Shown in pieces: positions 34,517-44,349 of a DNA stretch of 64,000 bases (position 1 is its first letter; each line of letters starts with the position of its first letter). A model generated the notes under the pieces. The model saw only the letters and a program-made list of their open reading frames with translations, was not told the origin of the DNA and searched no databases. The DNA is from Pseudomonas sp. VD-NE ins (GTDB lineage Bacteria; Pseudomonadota; Gammaproteobacteria; Pseudomonadales; Pseudomonadaceae): NCBI RefSeq assembly GCF_031882575.1, contig NZ_CP134772.1, forward strand, positions 4,421,001 to 4,485,000, given 5' to 3'. A program made the translations under genes and the position numbers.

Positions 34517-34554
34517 ACACAACAAAGCCCGGCCCCGCCCGGGCTTTGTTGTGT
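34517..34554. terminator. Long perfect-stem hairpin, likely end of the late operon
   Basis: ACACAACAAAGCCCGG pairs with CCGGGCTTTGTTGTGT over 16 bases with a 6-base loop. Either orientation ends in a T-rich half. It is the first strong stem downstream (minus strand) of the baseplate gene at 34825. Confidence 0.7.
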
Positions 34555-34631
34555 CTGACGCCAGTGCGAGAGCGCCGATTTGACACCGCTGCCTGAAACA
34601 CAAGGGTTTCGTTGAGGCGTTGATCAAATTT

Positions 34632-34675
34632 GTTTACCGATAACGGTAAACTTTCGTAAACACTAGTAAACACTA
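34632..34675. repeat. GTTTAC/GTAAAC repeat cluster
   Basis: GTTTACCG-ATAA-CGGTAAAC (34632-34651) is a perfect inverted repeat. Two direct copies of GTAAACACTA follow at 34656-34665 and 34666-34675. The GTTTACCG word is also found at 52337-52344 between the divergent late genes O and P. A shared binding protein is possible but unproven. Confidence 0.4.
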
Positions 34676-34824
34676 TGTCACAAAAACTTTCCGACAGACG
34701 GTCATCAGCAACTAATTGTATCAAACAAGGCGCTCGCCCCATCTTCCACACTTTACTGTGGAAATATGTACGAATACCGCATAACCATTTATGCCCGCAC
34801 ACTCTCAATAGTAAAACATGCCTA

Positions 34825-35793
34825 GTACGTAACGCGCTTTAATACCCCTGCGAGGGATGCAGCCCATGCGCTGTTCGTGGAAAAAGCAGCCGCGTTGGAA
34901 GGTGCCGGACTCGGCCCGTGAACGTGTGCAGCGATCTGAACATTCATCTGTTCCAGCAGGTCGAGCACATCGCAGACCACCTGGAACAAGTTCACGCGGT
35001 CCGAGCCGATCCAATTCTTTGGCGCCTGCAACCGTTGGCTGGCTACTGCAACGCTTTCACGCAAGCCTTCGATCCTTTCCTGCATATCGCCCCCCACCGT
35101 AACGTTGTGCTTCTGCCCCACAACTACATTCAGATCCCGGCCCGTCGCCTGGTGCAGATCGTCCACCGCCGCCAGGCTCGCGGATCCACCCGACATCAGT
35201 TTGAGCGCGCCCAGCGCCTCGATCTTTTTCACACCACCCACCGTCTCGGTCGAGTGGTCATCGATCGTCTGCGTGTGGCTCTGGAACTGCTCGCGGTTGT
35301 CCAGGGCTTCGACTTCGCGCTCGATCGCTTGATCACGGATCTTGCCATCGGTCTGGCGTAGCCAGTTGCCGTCGGCATCGACGCGCTGTTGGGCGGCCTC
35401 GCTGTGCTGCCACACCTGATCACCCTTCGGCACCTTGGGCATGCTCAACCCGTGCGGCAAGATCGATTGGATGTAGGGCTTGTTCGGTAGGCCGTAGGCG
35501 AAGCACACCACGACCCGCGTGCCCTCCTCCGGAAAGGCATAAATGCCCATTTCCTCGCCACCGGTGGGCAGCGGTAAAGGAACGCCAGTGAGCGGCGGCA
35601 TGGCCGGATCTGGCTCGTCATCCGGACCGAGTACGACAATGTCGACGGCGTAGCGCGGACGGAAGTCGTCGCACAGTCCGGCATCCGCCGGCGCATCAGC
35701 CACGGCGGTAACCCGGGCAAAACGCGGCAGGTGGTAACCCCCGGTGAGTTCGGGGAATTGGCGCTCTACAGCGCGGCGGATTGCGTCTTCCAT
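34825..35793 (-). CDS. Baseplate spike protein, P2 gpV-like
   Basis: 323 residues. The N-terminal OB-fold region (RPRYAVDIVVLGPDDEPDPA) and the triple beta-helix part with regular short repeats (GGVKKIEALGALKLMSGGSA) fit phage spikes. A tip with the HVHGP motif near residue 295 supplies the expected metal-binding His residues. It is the last gene of the minus-strand late operon and overlaps the gene before it by 28 bases. In P2-like phages this protein punctures the outer membrane during infection. Confidence 0.75.
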
Positions 35794-36470
35794 CGGATAG
35801 CCATCTGGTCGTTGGCAAGCGACACCGTGGTGATGCGCTCGCCGTTATTGATTGTTGCACCTGGGCGCAACCCGGGAAGGGCCGCGACCATCGCGCTCTG
35901 GTTGCCCTGGTAGCCGTCGAACAGCTCCGTGGGAATTTGCAGCGGCGCACGTGCGCCGAAAAAACTGTCGGCCCAACTGCCAGCAAACACTTCACCGTTG
36001 CCCAGCTGGTGCCAGGTGAAGTCGGGAATGCTGAACACTCGGGCCAAACTGTCCATAGCCTGGTAACCGGCAGCGAGGCTGTAGAAATACGGCGCCTTCA
36101 CGCTGGCATAAGGCCGATCGGGGACCCGAAAGCGCAGCCCGGTCTGTTCGCTGACCTGGGCAAGCACAGCGCGCAGATCCACATGACGCAGGTTCAACGG
36201 CAGCGGGTTGGCCAGCACGGCGGCCAGCTCCCGGCAGAACAACACCTGCTCGACCGCGTTGGCGGCGGTGCAGCGCTCGATGTAGCCGATAAAGTGCCGT
36301 TGCAGCGTGCCCTCGTTGTAGCCGATATCCAGCGTCACCAGCCCTTTCAGCGGCGCAGGGGATTGAACGGTGAAATTCGCCCGGCCGGGGCTGGTAGCGT
36401 CCAGCCTGACGTCTTCCTTGATCAGCCGGATCGGCGCGCCATTGATGGCCAATACCTTGTGCAGCTTCAC
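35766..36470 (-). CDS. Baseplate hub-like protein (contractile injection, gpD/VgrG N-terminal-like)
   Basis: 234 residues. The N-terminal half resembles the gpD-type hub: 'APLKGLVTLDIGYNEG', 'HFIGYIERCTAANAVEQVLF', then LRAVLAQVSEQTGLRFRVP, which is the pattern of late-control D proteins. It overlaps its neighbours at both ends. It probably forms the hub above the spike encoded by the following gene. Function by family pattern and position. Confidence 0.65.
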   Translation of the reverse strand: MKLHKVLAINGAPIRLIKEDVRLDATSPGRANFTVQSPAPLKGLVTLDIGYNEGTLQRHFIGYIERCTAANAVEQVLFCRELAAVLANPLPLNLRHVDLRAVLAQVSEQTGLRFRVPDRPYASVKAPYFYSLAAGYQAMDSLARVFSIPDFTWHQLGNGEVFAGSWADSFFGARAPLQIPTELFDGYQGNQSAMVAALPGLRPGATINNGERITTVSLANDQMAIRWKTQSAAL

Positions 36471-37012
36471 GTCTGCTCACTCCCAAGCCACTTATCCACA
36501 CGGCCCAGCACTTTTTCAAAGCCGCTCAGCGCAGGATTGTCGTTGGTTGCGTCACCGGCGGCGCCTTCGCCGACCGCACCGCCCGGGGCGCCTTGGGCGT
36601 TGACCTTGTTGCCAGCGCGCCGGCCTTCGACTTTCTCCGGGTTCGATTCGCGCTCGCTCAGTGTGAACTGCACCAGCCAGGCTTTCAGGGTGTCCGCCTC
36701 CCGCGCACTGACGCCGTCGGAGAACTCCACCTGGCGTACGCCGAAGGCCTCGGCCGTGTCGTTCACGATCCGGTACAGATGCAATTGACCGCCGTCGGCG
36801 GTGGATTCCGCCATGCGCATCAGATCCGTCAGCTGGGTTATATCCACAAAGGGAATCATCAGTGAGACGGCCAGCGTCTTAGGCTTGAAGCCTTTGTGAG
36901 CCTTGTCAGTGTTGCTGGTCTGGCCGGACATATCGCCGCTTTCGATTCGCAGGTTGGCCGTGACTTTGAGGTTCTTGCCTTGGACTTTTTGCCCGTCGAG
37001 TAGCAGCGTCAT
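36467..37012 (-). CDS. Phage baseplate-complex protein, P2/HP1-like
   Basis: 181 residues from ATG 37012 (MTLLLDGQKVQGKNLKV); the longer frame lies inside the preceding gene. The sequence LAVSLMIPFVDITQLTDLMR is conserved in my memory of baseplate proteins in such prophages. The C-terminus is rich in Gly/Ala/Asn and flexible. It overlaps its neighbours by four bases on each side, so it is translated as part of the tight baseplate block. Confidence 0.55.
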   Translation of the reverse strand: MTLLLDGQKVQGKNLKVTANLRIESGDMSGQTSNTDKAHKGFKPKTLAVSLMIPFVDITQLTDLMRMAESTADGGQLHLYRIVNDTAEAFGVRQVEFSDGVSAREADTLKAWLVQFTLSERESNPEKVEGRRAGNKVNAQGAPGGAVGEGAAGDATNDNPALSGFEKVLGRVDKWLGSEQT

Positions 37013-37932
37013 AGGCCCACCAGTTCCTGGACGAAACTCAACCCTTCTTTGCTGCCGACCAACAGCAGGCCGGCGCACTGAATCCATTCGTGGCCCGGGG
37101 CGTCGCCGGCCAACAGTTCGCGGCGTAATTCGCCGGCAGTGCCCGGGCCGATCAACCGTGCGCGCATGCTGACGTCAGGGTTTCCCCCAGCCAGTAGCTT
37201 TTTCAGGTCAGCCAATTGCTTATCCCGTCCCTGCTGCTGGGCACTCTTGCGCGCTGCCAGCGCTGCCAGATCGGCCAACGGCGAGCTATCGGCGGCGTAG
37301 CCTTCCAGCACGGCTATTTGCCCCGCCATGGACTGTTTGGCAGCTTTAACCACCGTGCAACGTTCCAGCGGCAAACCTTGCCAGCGCGGCAGCGGTCCGG
37401 CGCCGGGGATCTCCCACTTTTCGCTCTCCAGTTTCAGCAGGTGTTGCGCCCGGCGCTCTGTGCGCACTAGGTCAGGGATAGGCAGCAGTGCATTGAATCT
37501 CGCCAAGCTGCTGGCCAGCTGTTCCAGACGCGTGCCCAGAAACAGGATCGACAGCGCGTATTGCGGCCCGGTGGGGCGTCCGCTGTCGCTGGCGTCTTCC
37601 AGTTTTTTGGCGAGATGTTCCAGCGCGTTGGGCGCGGACAAAAAGCGCTGATAGCCCGCGCCCTGGCCAACGCCGCTTTGAAATGGCGTCACGACCAGGC
37701 ACGCCGGAACCTGCCCCATCTGCTCGGCCAGCGCTGCGCGTCCGGCCGCGATCGCGCCTTTTGCTGCATCACCGACCGGCCCCGGGTTGGTGTTGGCCAG
37801 TCCACTCAGGCCAGCCAGGCGCTGGGCGGTGCTGGCCAGTTCGCCACCGGCTAGATCCTTGGCTGCTGACAGCCCACCCATCCATTGCGTGGCCTGCTCC
37901 GGCCAGCGCATCGTCACCGGTGCCCAGGTCAT
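37009..37932 (-). CDS. Phage tail/baseplate protein of unknown role
   Basis: 307 residues, helical, Ala/Leu rich, no membrane segment. A long helical middle (LGTRLEQLASSLARFNALLP) and Gly/Ala-rich N-terminus suggest a rod or linker subunit. It sits between fibre-assembly and baseplate genes with a four-base overlap on both sides. I do not recognise the family by name; the position indicates a structural tail component. Confidence 0.55.
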   Translation of the reverse strand: MTWAPVTMRWPEQATQWMGGLSAAKDLAGGELASTAQRLAGLSGLANTNPGPVGDAAKGAIAAGRAALAEQMGQVPACLVVTPFQSGVGQGAGYQRFLSAPNALEHLAKKLEDASDSGRPTGPQYALSILFLGTRLEQLASSLARFNALLPIPDLVRTERRAQHLLKLESEKWEIPGAGPLPRWQGLPLERCTVVKAAKQSMAGQIAVLEGYAADSSPLADLAALAARKSAQQQGRDKQLADLKKLLAGGNPDVSMRARLIGPGTAGELRRELLAGDAPGHEWIQCAGLLLVGSKEGLSFVQELVGL

Positions 37933-38636
37933 GCCGGCGGCGTCCAGGTGATGGCTTTCATCGCCTTCAGATTTTTGTCTTTTTGAGCCTTCGCCAAAGC
38001 TTGGCGCAGTGTTTCCGCGTGCTGTTGCGCCGCTTGCCGGAAGCGCACCAGGTCAAGGCTGACTTTCTGCAATTGTTCGATGGTGTGCGGCCGGAAAGTC
38101 ATTACCTGATGAGCGTCATAACATGGATAAACATCGTCCATCCCTAGTAGCACTTGGCCACTCAAGTTCACCTGGTCATCGATCGCACTGCCGTAGCGGT
38201 ATGGCTCACCCAATGCGCTGGAGTTAAAACCGCCGGCGATGTACGCCGCGCAGTCGTTGGCGATCGCTTGCAGTTTTTTGTCCCGGAGTGCAGCCAGCAC
38301 GGCTTCAATGTCGTCAACCCATTCGCCGTTTTTCCAGACTTGGTTCGGTCCGGGTTTTTTCATGGTGAAACCGGCGGGCACCGGTTCGAAGCCTTCCAGC
38401 GTTCGCGGCTCGCCGGTGTCGGTGCTGTACACCACGACGCCACCGAAGAAGTCCACAAGCTGCCAGGCTTTGCCGTTCCACCACGCGGCTTTGTGTTCCG
38501 GGACTGCTGGTGGTGCAGACTCCACGCAGCCACCGGGGATCAGATACACACCCTCTTCCAGCGGTGATTCTTCAGCCTTCACGGCACCAATAAAGATGCC
38601 GAGATAGTCGGTCTGATAAACGAGTTTGTCAGTCAT
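37929..38636 (-). CDS. Tail-fibre assembly-like protein
   Basis: 235 residues from ATG 38636 (MTDKLVYQTDYLGIFIGAVK). The region WWNGKAWQLVDFFGGVVVYS with the later 'VWKNGEWVDDIEAVLAALRD' is typical of fibre-assembly/DUF4376-like proteins that follow tail-fibre genes. The C-terminal part is a helical coiled region. It directly follows the fibre gene in the operon. It likely chaperones fibre trimer formation. Confidence 0.7.
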   Translation of the reverse strand: MTDKLVYQTDYLGIFIGAVKAEESPLEEGVYLIPGGCVESAPPAVPEHKAAWWNGKAWQLVDFFGGVVVYSTDTGEPRTLEGFEPVPAGFTMKKPGPNQVWKNGEWVDDIEAVLAALRDKKLQAIANDCAAYIAGGFNSSALGEPYRYGSAIDDQVNLSGQVLLGMDDVYPCYDAHQVMTFRPHTIEQLQKVSLDLVRFRQAAQQHAETLRQALAKAQKDKNLKAMKAITWTPPA

Positions 38637-38644
38637 GCTCGATC

Positions 38645-40342
38645 TCAATACTTGATGCAGTAATAAAGGGCCATGTTCTTCGGCCGGGTTTCGGTACCGC
38701 CATTGGCGGCGACGGTCACGGCGTGGGTGTGGGCACCGCCGCCACTGACACCAACGTTGTGCGCATGCTGGCCAGCGGCACCGATGCCGACGTTGTGTGC
38801 GTGGTTGCCCTGGTAGTCGGTTCGCATCGGTCGCCCGTCGGCATTCTTACCGCCGCCGATCTCAAGCTCCGTCCAGACACTGCCGCCTGCTGGGTAACCA
38901 ACGTTCACGCCGGCACCGTTGTCGACAGTTCGGAACCCGTGGTCATGGTTACCCTGGGCATCAGTCCAAGCGCTGTGGACGTGGTTGCCTTGCGCATCTG
39001 TCCAAGCGGTGTGCAAGTGATCACCTACTGCAGCGGCCGAGGCTGTGTGAGCGTGTAAATGCAGAGCCATGTCCTGAAACGATCCGAAAGCCCGGCCGGG
39101 ATCGACGCCGCGACCGTCATCAAACGCACGGGGGAACAGACCGCGCATGTCCGGCACGTTGAACGTGGTTGTTCCGTCACCTGCCCCGTAGTGCGTGCCG
39201 ATGCGTGCGAATAGGCCAGCGAAGGCAGTACGCGAGATAGCGGCGCCGTTGCATGCAAGCCAGCCCGCCGGCGCCGAATACATGCTGAAGCCGGCAACCA
39301 TGCCGGTCATCGAGTCGCCGACTTGCTTCTGCAGTTTGTTCAGCGCGGCAGTCGTCGCCAGAATCTCGCTACTGTTGGTGGTTGGGTCGTCGCTCTTTGC
39401 GTTGGGCAGGTTGCCGAGTCCGACGTCTTCTTTGGTCGTCGCCCGGGCGCGGAGATTCGCGTAATCACCCTCACGCGCCGCGAAGTGTTGAACGAGTGGC
39501 CCGGCAATTGGCTCCGGCTGGCGCTCATCCCAGAACGCTGTCGGCGACGTGTAATGGGCGATCGGCACGCAGTAATGGCGCGCGCCTGCGGCGTCGGTGT
39601 AGTCGGCCTGTTCGCCATAGACGACTTTCCACGTCGCTACCCGATCGCTTAACTGCCGTTCCAAGCAGACGTCAAGGGTGATTTTTCCTGCAGGGATAGC
39701 GCCGGTGATTGGCAGAGCCTTCGCCAGTGAAACCCGGATACCTTCGATATAAGCCGTACCCGCACCCAATTGGAAGCCGCTTTCGCCTTTGCCGAAGGCC
39801 AATGAGTTACCGAAAAAGCAGGCGCGGCCGTACAGCTCTCGATTGCTCAGGCGCTCGCGCTCATCGATGCCGGCAAGACGCACCGTAAAGTCATGCTGCC
39901 AGGTGCTGGCGTCAATCGTGATGCCTGTCAGTTGCATGGCACCGTCATAGGCCACCAGAAAGTTTCGGGTGACGTTGTTGCCGATCTGCTCCGGTGGGAT
40001 GTTCTTGCGCTTCTGCTGCAGTGGCACCGACGACGCGGCGAACAAGATGCCGTCGGCGTCCTCGAGGCCGACCCAGTTAAAGTCCCAGTCGCCAACGTCA
40101 GACCCCAACTGTGCGCTGTACACCACCTGGTTCGGATTCACGAAACCCGCGTTCTTTTCCGGGATGGTGTAGACGTGAACAATCTGCGCAGCCGGTGGCT
40201 TGCCGGCAGCGCGATCGAGCGGCGCGGTCGGATCAAGCCCGGGTACATTCGCAAAGATGAAGCGGCTGACGATCAGCGGCTTTTGCTGGCTTTGTTTAAG
40301 GGCGATTTGGCTTTCGCCGGCCAAGGTAATACTGGCGCTCAC
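38645..40342 (-). CDS. Phage tail fibre/collar protein with HxH receptor-binding tip
   Basis: 565 residues. N-terminal about 150 residues form a tail-fibre attachment part (LIVSRFIFANVPGLDPTAPL). A tail-collar domain follows near 360-420 (GFSMYSAPAGWLACNGAAIS, then TTTFNVPDMRGLFPRAFDDG). The C-terminal 130 residues contain at least seven HxH motifs (LHLHAH, DHLH, NHVH, NHDH, NHAH, QHAH, AHTH). In tail fibres such motifs bind metal along the trimer axis. It is the likely host-receptor-binding protein. Confidence 0.88.
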   Translation of the reverse strand: MSASITLAGESQIALKQSQQKPLIVSRFIFANVPGLDPTAPLDRAAGKPPAAQIVHVYTIPEKNAGFVNPNQVVYSAQLGSDVGDWDFNWVGLEDADGILFAASSVPLQQKRKNIPPEQIGNNVTRNFLVAYDGAMQLTGITIDASTWQHDFTVRLAGIDERERLSNRELYGRACFFGNSLAFGKGESGFQLGAGTAYIEGIRVSLAKALPITGAIPAGKITLDVCLERQLSDRVATWKVVYGEQADYTDAAGARHYCVPIAHYTSPTAFWDERQPEPIAGPLVQHFAAREGDYANLRARATTKEDVGLGNLPNAKSDDPTTNSSEILATTAALNKLQKQVGDSMTGMVAGFSMYSAPAGWLACNGAAISRTAFAGLFARIGTHYGAGDGTTTFNVPDMRGLFPRAFDDGRGVDPGRAFGSFQDMALHLHAHTASAAAVGDHLHTAWTDAQGNHVHSAWTDAQGNHDHGFRTVDNGAGVNVGYPAGGSVWTELEIGGGKNADGRPMRTDYQGNHAHNVGIGAAGQHAHNVGVSGGGAHTHAVTVAANGGTETRPKNMALYYCIKY

Positions 40343-40351
40343 GGTGCGCTC

Positions 40352-40876
40352 CTACAGGCTGGCAACCAGCGTTTGCTGGTCGTCGTTGAAGTCGATCAGG
40401 GCGATTTGCAGCCCTACGGGGGTGATGGTGACGAAGTCGTAGCGCCGGCACGTTCGGCCGTACTGCTGGATCAGCACGCGCAGAAGTTCGGGATTGAGCG
40501 ACAACTGAGCGTTGCTGAACTTCAGCAGCACCACGTCCCAATCGCGGTCGGGCTGGCGTTCCTCGATCTCGACGTAACCCACGCCCAGTCGCTCGAAAAT
40601 GCGTTTCAAACCGGCAGTGCTGCCGGCGTCGACTGAGTTGATAAACGCGTACTTCACGCGCAGTCGAAACAGGGTCTCGGGTTCGCCCTTGAAGCGCGTC
40701 ACGTCCCGCTGCCAGGCCCACAGCTCAAGGATGCTCATGTGGCAGGTGTCGGGATCGATCTGCGAGTAGGGCCAGCGCAGCCACCCGGTGACGGTTTCCC
40801 ACCACGCCTGTGCAGCCGCGACCAGTTTTGAAAGCTCGGTACCGCCCAGCCAGAACGGCAGTTTCAGTTTGTTCAT
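40352..40876 (-). CDS. Phage tail protein I (gpI)
   Basis: 174 residues. Sequence such as PYSQIDPDTCHMSILELWAW followed by FRLRVKYAFINSVDAGSTAG matches P2 gpI-type baseplate proteins. It overlaps the J gene by four bases and precedes the fibre gene, the order J-I-H found in P2-like phages. It helps join fibres and baseplate wedges. Confidence 0.85.
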   Translation of the reverse strand: MNKLKLPFWLGGTELSKLVAAAQAWWETVTGWLRWPYSQIDPDTCHMSILELWAWQRDVTRFKGEPETLFRLRVKYAFINSVDAGSTAGLKRIFERLGVGYVEIEERQPDRDWDVVLLKFSNAQLSLNPELLRVLIQQYGRTCRRYDFVTITPVGLQIALIDFNDDQQTLVASL

Positions 40877-42048
40877 TGCAGGTTCACCTTCAGCGAAGTC
40901 AGGCGCGGAATGTCCAACCCGCTGGTGATGTCGACGCCAGGTGTAAACCGCAATGAGGCGATATCGGCAAACTGCTGGTGCAATTCCTCAGCCAGTCGAC
41001 TAAAGCTGAAACGCGACTGGGGGTAGGTCAGCGTCGGCTGATAATCGCGGGGCGTGCTTTCCCGAAACGCGGCGCGGATGAATAGCTCGATCTCACTTTT
41101 CAGCGTGTCGATCTGCTCGGCGCTCAGATTTGGTTGCGGCCAGAGCGTCATCGCAACACTCACGGGTACTTCGGGCATCACCATGGCCAGCAGATCATCG
41201 CCGTGGCCATGGTTGCCCTGGTCGCGAATGTGCGAATTGATTTGCTCCAGGTAAGTCGCCGCCGGCACACCTGCATCAAACAACACAAAGGCATTCGCGC
41301 TGCCCGGGCCACGCGGTGCGCCATGTTCGAAGTAAACGCCGTCTGGACGCACGCCCGGAAAGGCCGAGATCATGGCGCGATACACCGCGTCGGTGTGCCA
41401 CTGATTCACGGCCGAGAACTGGTTGCGCACGCGCAAACGCAGCTGGTCGTTCGGTTCCGGATCCGCACCTGGTGACTCCAGCCAACCGTCCTTGTTCACT
41501 ACCTGAACAATGCCGGGGATGGGCACCGGCAGGATGGCGTAGTAACCCGGGGCGAGATTGAAACCGCTGCCGGATTCGATCGCCTCCACCGGGACTTCCA
41601 GCTGCAGCTGGCCCGCGACGAACGTCGCCGGCGCCGTGGTAATCAATTGGTACACGTTGCCGTTGATGGCGGCCGACTGCACCACAATGCCCTTTTCCAG
41701 TTCCATCACGCCGTCCGGTAAAGCGCGGGTGAACAGCAATTTCCCTTGCGCTTTGGTGGCGCCTTTACGCTCGACATTCACCGCCCAGGCGAGCATGTCC
41801 AGCCACGCGTCCACCGCCGTTTTCACAAAGAAGTTCGGCAGCACCGTCAGGCACAGAAAGTCCAACAGCCACAACACCGGTTTGGTCACCAGCGCAGTCA
41901 TCACCCGCCAGAACGGCGAATAACTGCTAGTGTTCGCCACCTTCGCGCCCTGGGCTTCAACCTCCTTTTCCCACGCAGCCTTCAAACCGGCCTCGGTGGT
42001 CGGGATGCCGGCATCGGCGATCACCTTTTTAAAATCGACCTGGCTCAC
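40873..42048 (-). CDS. Baseplate assembly protein J (gpJ)
   Basis: 391 residues. The gpJ pattern is visible: NVERKGATKAQGKLLFTRAL and GSGFNLAPGYYAILPVPIPG, with a C-terminal beta-rich end. It overlaps DUF2590 upstream and gpI downstream by four bases each, forming the J-I pair of contractile-tail phages. It forms the edge of the baseplate wedge. Confidence 0.88.
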   Translation of the reverse strand: MSQVDFKKVIADAGIPTTEAGLKAAWEKEVEAQGAKVANTSSYSPFWRVMTALVTKPVLWLLDFLCLTVLPNFFVKTAVDAWLDMLAWAVNVERKGATKAQGKLLFTRALPDGVMELEKGIVVQSAAINGNVYQLITTAPATFVAGQLQLEVPVEAIESGSGFNLAPGYYAILPVPIPGIVQVVNKDGWLESPGADPEPNDQLRLRVRNQFSAVNQWHTDAVYRAMISAFPGVRPDGVYFEHGAPRGPGSANAFVLFDAGVPAATYLEQINSHIRDQGNHGHGDDLLAMVMPEVPVSVAMTLWPQPNLSAEQIDTLKSEIELFIRAAFRESTPRDYQPTLTYPQSRFSFSRLAEELHQQFADIASLRFTPGVDITSGLDIPRLTSLKVNLQ

Positions 42049-42362
42049 AGACTTACCTCAATCGAACCGAATTTCAGGGTTTTCGCAGTGACCAGGTACA
42101 CGCCTGGTTGCTGCTGGGTGATGCGTGCCGTGCCGGGCACCAGGCGCTGATCGTTCTCGACCAGCAGTTCCAGTTGCTGGATGCAGTCGCGCTGCCGCAG
42201 CCGATCGCGTTCAGCGACCAGCGTCACCAACAACCCGCTGTCGCGGATCATGTGAGCGATGTCTTGGGCGATGCAGGCGCGGTCATCGATGAGCAAAGGT
42301 TGATGCGACGGATCCAGTGCCAGGTCGTTGTCGACGATCAACAGGTCTACGTATTCGCTCAT
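42045..42362 (-). CDS. Phage DUF2590-like baseplate protein (gpW position)
   Basis: 105 residues; the N-terminal MSEYVDLLIVDNDLALDPSH and the IAQDIAHMIRDSGLL stretch fit DUF2590, a small protein occupying the place of gpW/gp25 in HP1-like phages. It overlaps the tape measure gene before it and gpJ after it by four bases each. Confidence 0.75.
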   Translation of the reverse strand: MSEYVDLLIVDNDLALDPSHQPLLIDDRACIAQDIAHMIRDSGLLVTLVAERDRLRQRDCIQQLELLVENDQRLVPGTARITQQQPGVYLVTAKTLKFGSIEVSL

Positions 42363-44344
42363 CCGCCAACCGCCATGGCGACCATGTTTTCCATCTCCAA
42401 CGGGGTCATGACCTTGCCCGTGTGAATGTTCACGTTCTCCACATGCGTGCCCTTGGTCTGGCTGCTGTTGTTGTTCTGAATGCTGGTCAGCAAGCCGCCG
42501 GGCGGCACCGCCGAAGGGCGCGCCGGCGAAAGGCTGGGGATTGCCGCGTTGATGGTTTGCTGGGCTTTCTGCGCGGCGTTGGCGGTGTTAGCGGCATTGG
42601 TCGCGGCATCGACGCCGGGCACTTCAGGCATGCCGCCGAAACGCGCTTCGATGTTCACGCCCGGGATGCTGTTCAGCAGCTCGATCACACCGTTTACGGC
42701 CTTGGTGAAAATGCCGACGATGCTGTCCCATGCGGCCTTGGCCATGCCTGACCAACCGCCCATGGAGTTAAACCAGTCGGACAGCTTCTGCAGCTTGTCA
42801 GCGACGAACTGGAACGCGGCCGTGTTCATCAGGGCGGACGTCCATTCGTCCCAGTAGTGAACCGCCGCGACAATGACCGCCACCAGGGCGAGAACCCCGA
42901 CCACGATCCACACCATCGGGTTGGCCAGCAGCGCCGCGTTGACCAGCCAGATCGCGCCCTGCCACAGCAGCATGGCGCCGCGTACCAGTGCTAGGCCGGC
43001 GCTGAGCGTGTAGATCACGGCCATGTAAGCCAGGATCGCCAGTTTCTGCAGGACGAAGCCGGCGACCGTGCGCAGATTCAGCAGCTGTACAACCTTCCAC
43101 ACCGACACCAGGCCAAGCCAGGTCATCCGCGCCACGCCCACAACGACGGTCAACAAAGACATGGCGCCAATAATCGCCATGATGGTCAGTGCGGTGATGC
43201 CGATCACCCGGGTGATGTTGGGAAACAGCTGCGACCAACGCACCAGGGTTTTGCCGATGTCGACCATCTTGTTCATGAACGGCGTCAGCACCGGGATCAG
43301 CACCTGGCCAAACACCACACGCATGACCTCGACCAGAGACGCCCACTGCTGCCACGGATCGACCATCGCCCGGGCCATCTGCTCGGCGTTCTCCAGTCCG
43401 CGCACCTTGCCCAACTGCTCGATACCGTTACGCAGTCGATCGGTGTCCTTGGCCAACGCGCCGATCACCTGGGCGCCTTCCCCGCCGAAAGCCTCCATTA
43501 ACTTCGCCCCGGCTGACGCGCTGGTCAGATCACCGAACTTGCCCTGCAGCTTGTCCAGAATCGCCACCATCGGCAGCACCTTGCCCTGCTGGTCGGTGAA
43601 CTTCATGCCGAGTTTTTCAGAAGCCGCGCCGATGTTCTCGAAGAACGCTTTGTAGCGTCCGCCGGCGTCGCCGCCCTCCATGGTGCTGCTGAGCGTGCCG
43701 ATCACCGCCATCTGTTCGGCAAGGTCGACGCCCGATGTGGTGGCGATCGCGCCGGCCTCCTTGAAGGCGTCTTTCATCGCGGCGCCGCTGGTGCGGAACA
43801 ACTGCACCGCCAGCGCCGTTTGCCCGCCAAGCTTTTCCACCCATGCACCCTTCCCCATCGCATCGGCCTGGGACTTCTGCAGGTTGTAGAGCGTACCGAC
43901 GTATTCGCCCATGGTTTCGGCGTCGGACTTGGTGGCTTTCGCCAGCAAGTTGCTGGTGTTGGTGAACGTGGCGAGTTGATTGCCGGCAAGCCCTTTGATG
44001 GCGCCCTCGATCAAGTAAGCCGAGGCCACAAAATCCTTGGCGTTCTCGCCATAGCTCACCGCGAACTGCAGCGACTTGGCATTGAGTGCCGACAACGCAT
44101 CCTCAGCCACGCCCAACGATCGGACGTCGCCCAAGGCGCGATTGACCTCCAGCGCCGGTTCCATGGACTCACGGATCCCGACCACAGCAGCGGTCACGCC
44201 GCCCAGGCCAAGCCCGATCGTCTTTATGTGTTTTTCACTCTGATCGGCAAGCTCGGAAAAGCCCATTTTCACCTTGCCCAGAGGCGCGGTGACCTTGTCC
44301 TGCAAGCTGAGAATGAAAGCCAGGCTGGCGCTACGGTCTGCCAA
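42359..44344 (-). CDS. Phage tail tape-measure protein
   Basis: 661 residues. N-terminal coiled region, TP901-like core (KDAFKEAGAIATTSGVDLAE, then ALSAGAK-type stretches around AKLMEAFGGEGAQVIGALA), several hydrophobic segments around 380-500, and a GxN/Ala-rich C-terminus. Length fixes tail length. The start lies six bases after the end of the E' extension from the frameshifted chaperone gene, as expected for lambda/P2-type tape measures. Confidence 0.9.
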   Translation of the reverse strand: MADRSASLAFILSLQDKVTAPLGKVKMGFSELADQSEKHIKTIGLGLGGVTAAVVGIRESMEPALEVNRALGDVRSLGVAEDALSALNAKSLQFAVSYGENAKDFVASAYLIEGAIKGLAGNQLATFTNTSNLLAKATKSDAETMGEYVGTLYNLQKSQADAMGKGAWVEKLGGQTALAVQLFRTSGAAMKDAFKEAGAIATTSGVDLAEQMAVIGTLSSTMEGGDAGGRYKAFFENIGAASEKLGMKFTDQQGKVLPMVAILDKLQGKFGDLTSASAGAKLMEAFGGEGAQVIGALAKDTDRLRNGIEQLGKVRGLENAEQMARAMVDPWQQWASLVEVMRVVFGQVLIPVLTPFMNKMVDIGKTLVRWSQLFPNITRVIGITALTIMAIIGAMSLLTVVVGVARMTWLGLVSVWKVVQLLNLRTVAGFVLQKLAILAYMAVIYTLSAGLALVRGAMLLWQGAIWLVNAALLANPMVWIVVGVLALVAVIVAAVHYWDEWTSALMNTAAFQFVADKLQKLSDWFNSMGGWSGMAKAAWDSIVGIFTKAVNGVIELLNSIPGVNIEARFGGMPEVPGVDAATNAANTANAAQKAQQTINAAIPSLSPARPSAVPPGGLLTSIQNNNSSQTKGTHVENVNIHTGKVMTPLEMENMVAMAVGG

Positions 44345-44349
44345 AGTCG

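Larger units (their letters stand above)
34075..34821. other. Gene-free stretch with hairpins and repeats at the end of the late operon
   Basis: No gene is supported in this 747-base region; the two longer minus-strand ORFs lack ribosome binding sites and recognisable sequence. It contains a hairpin at 34081-34101, a possible C4-like RNA at 34229-34286, a 16-bp stem hairpin at 34517-34554 and GTTTAC/GTAAAC repeats at 34632-34675. GC content is lower than in the phage genes. Confidence 0.6.

Noticed and set aside
34401..34808. Minus-strand frames after the baseplate spike gene
   Set aside because: No ribosome binding sites, no recognisable domain; they cross the long hairpin.
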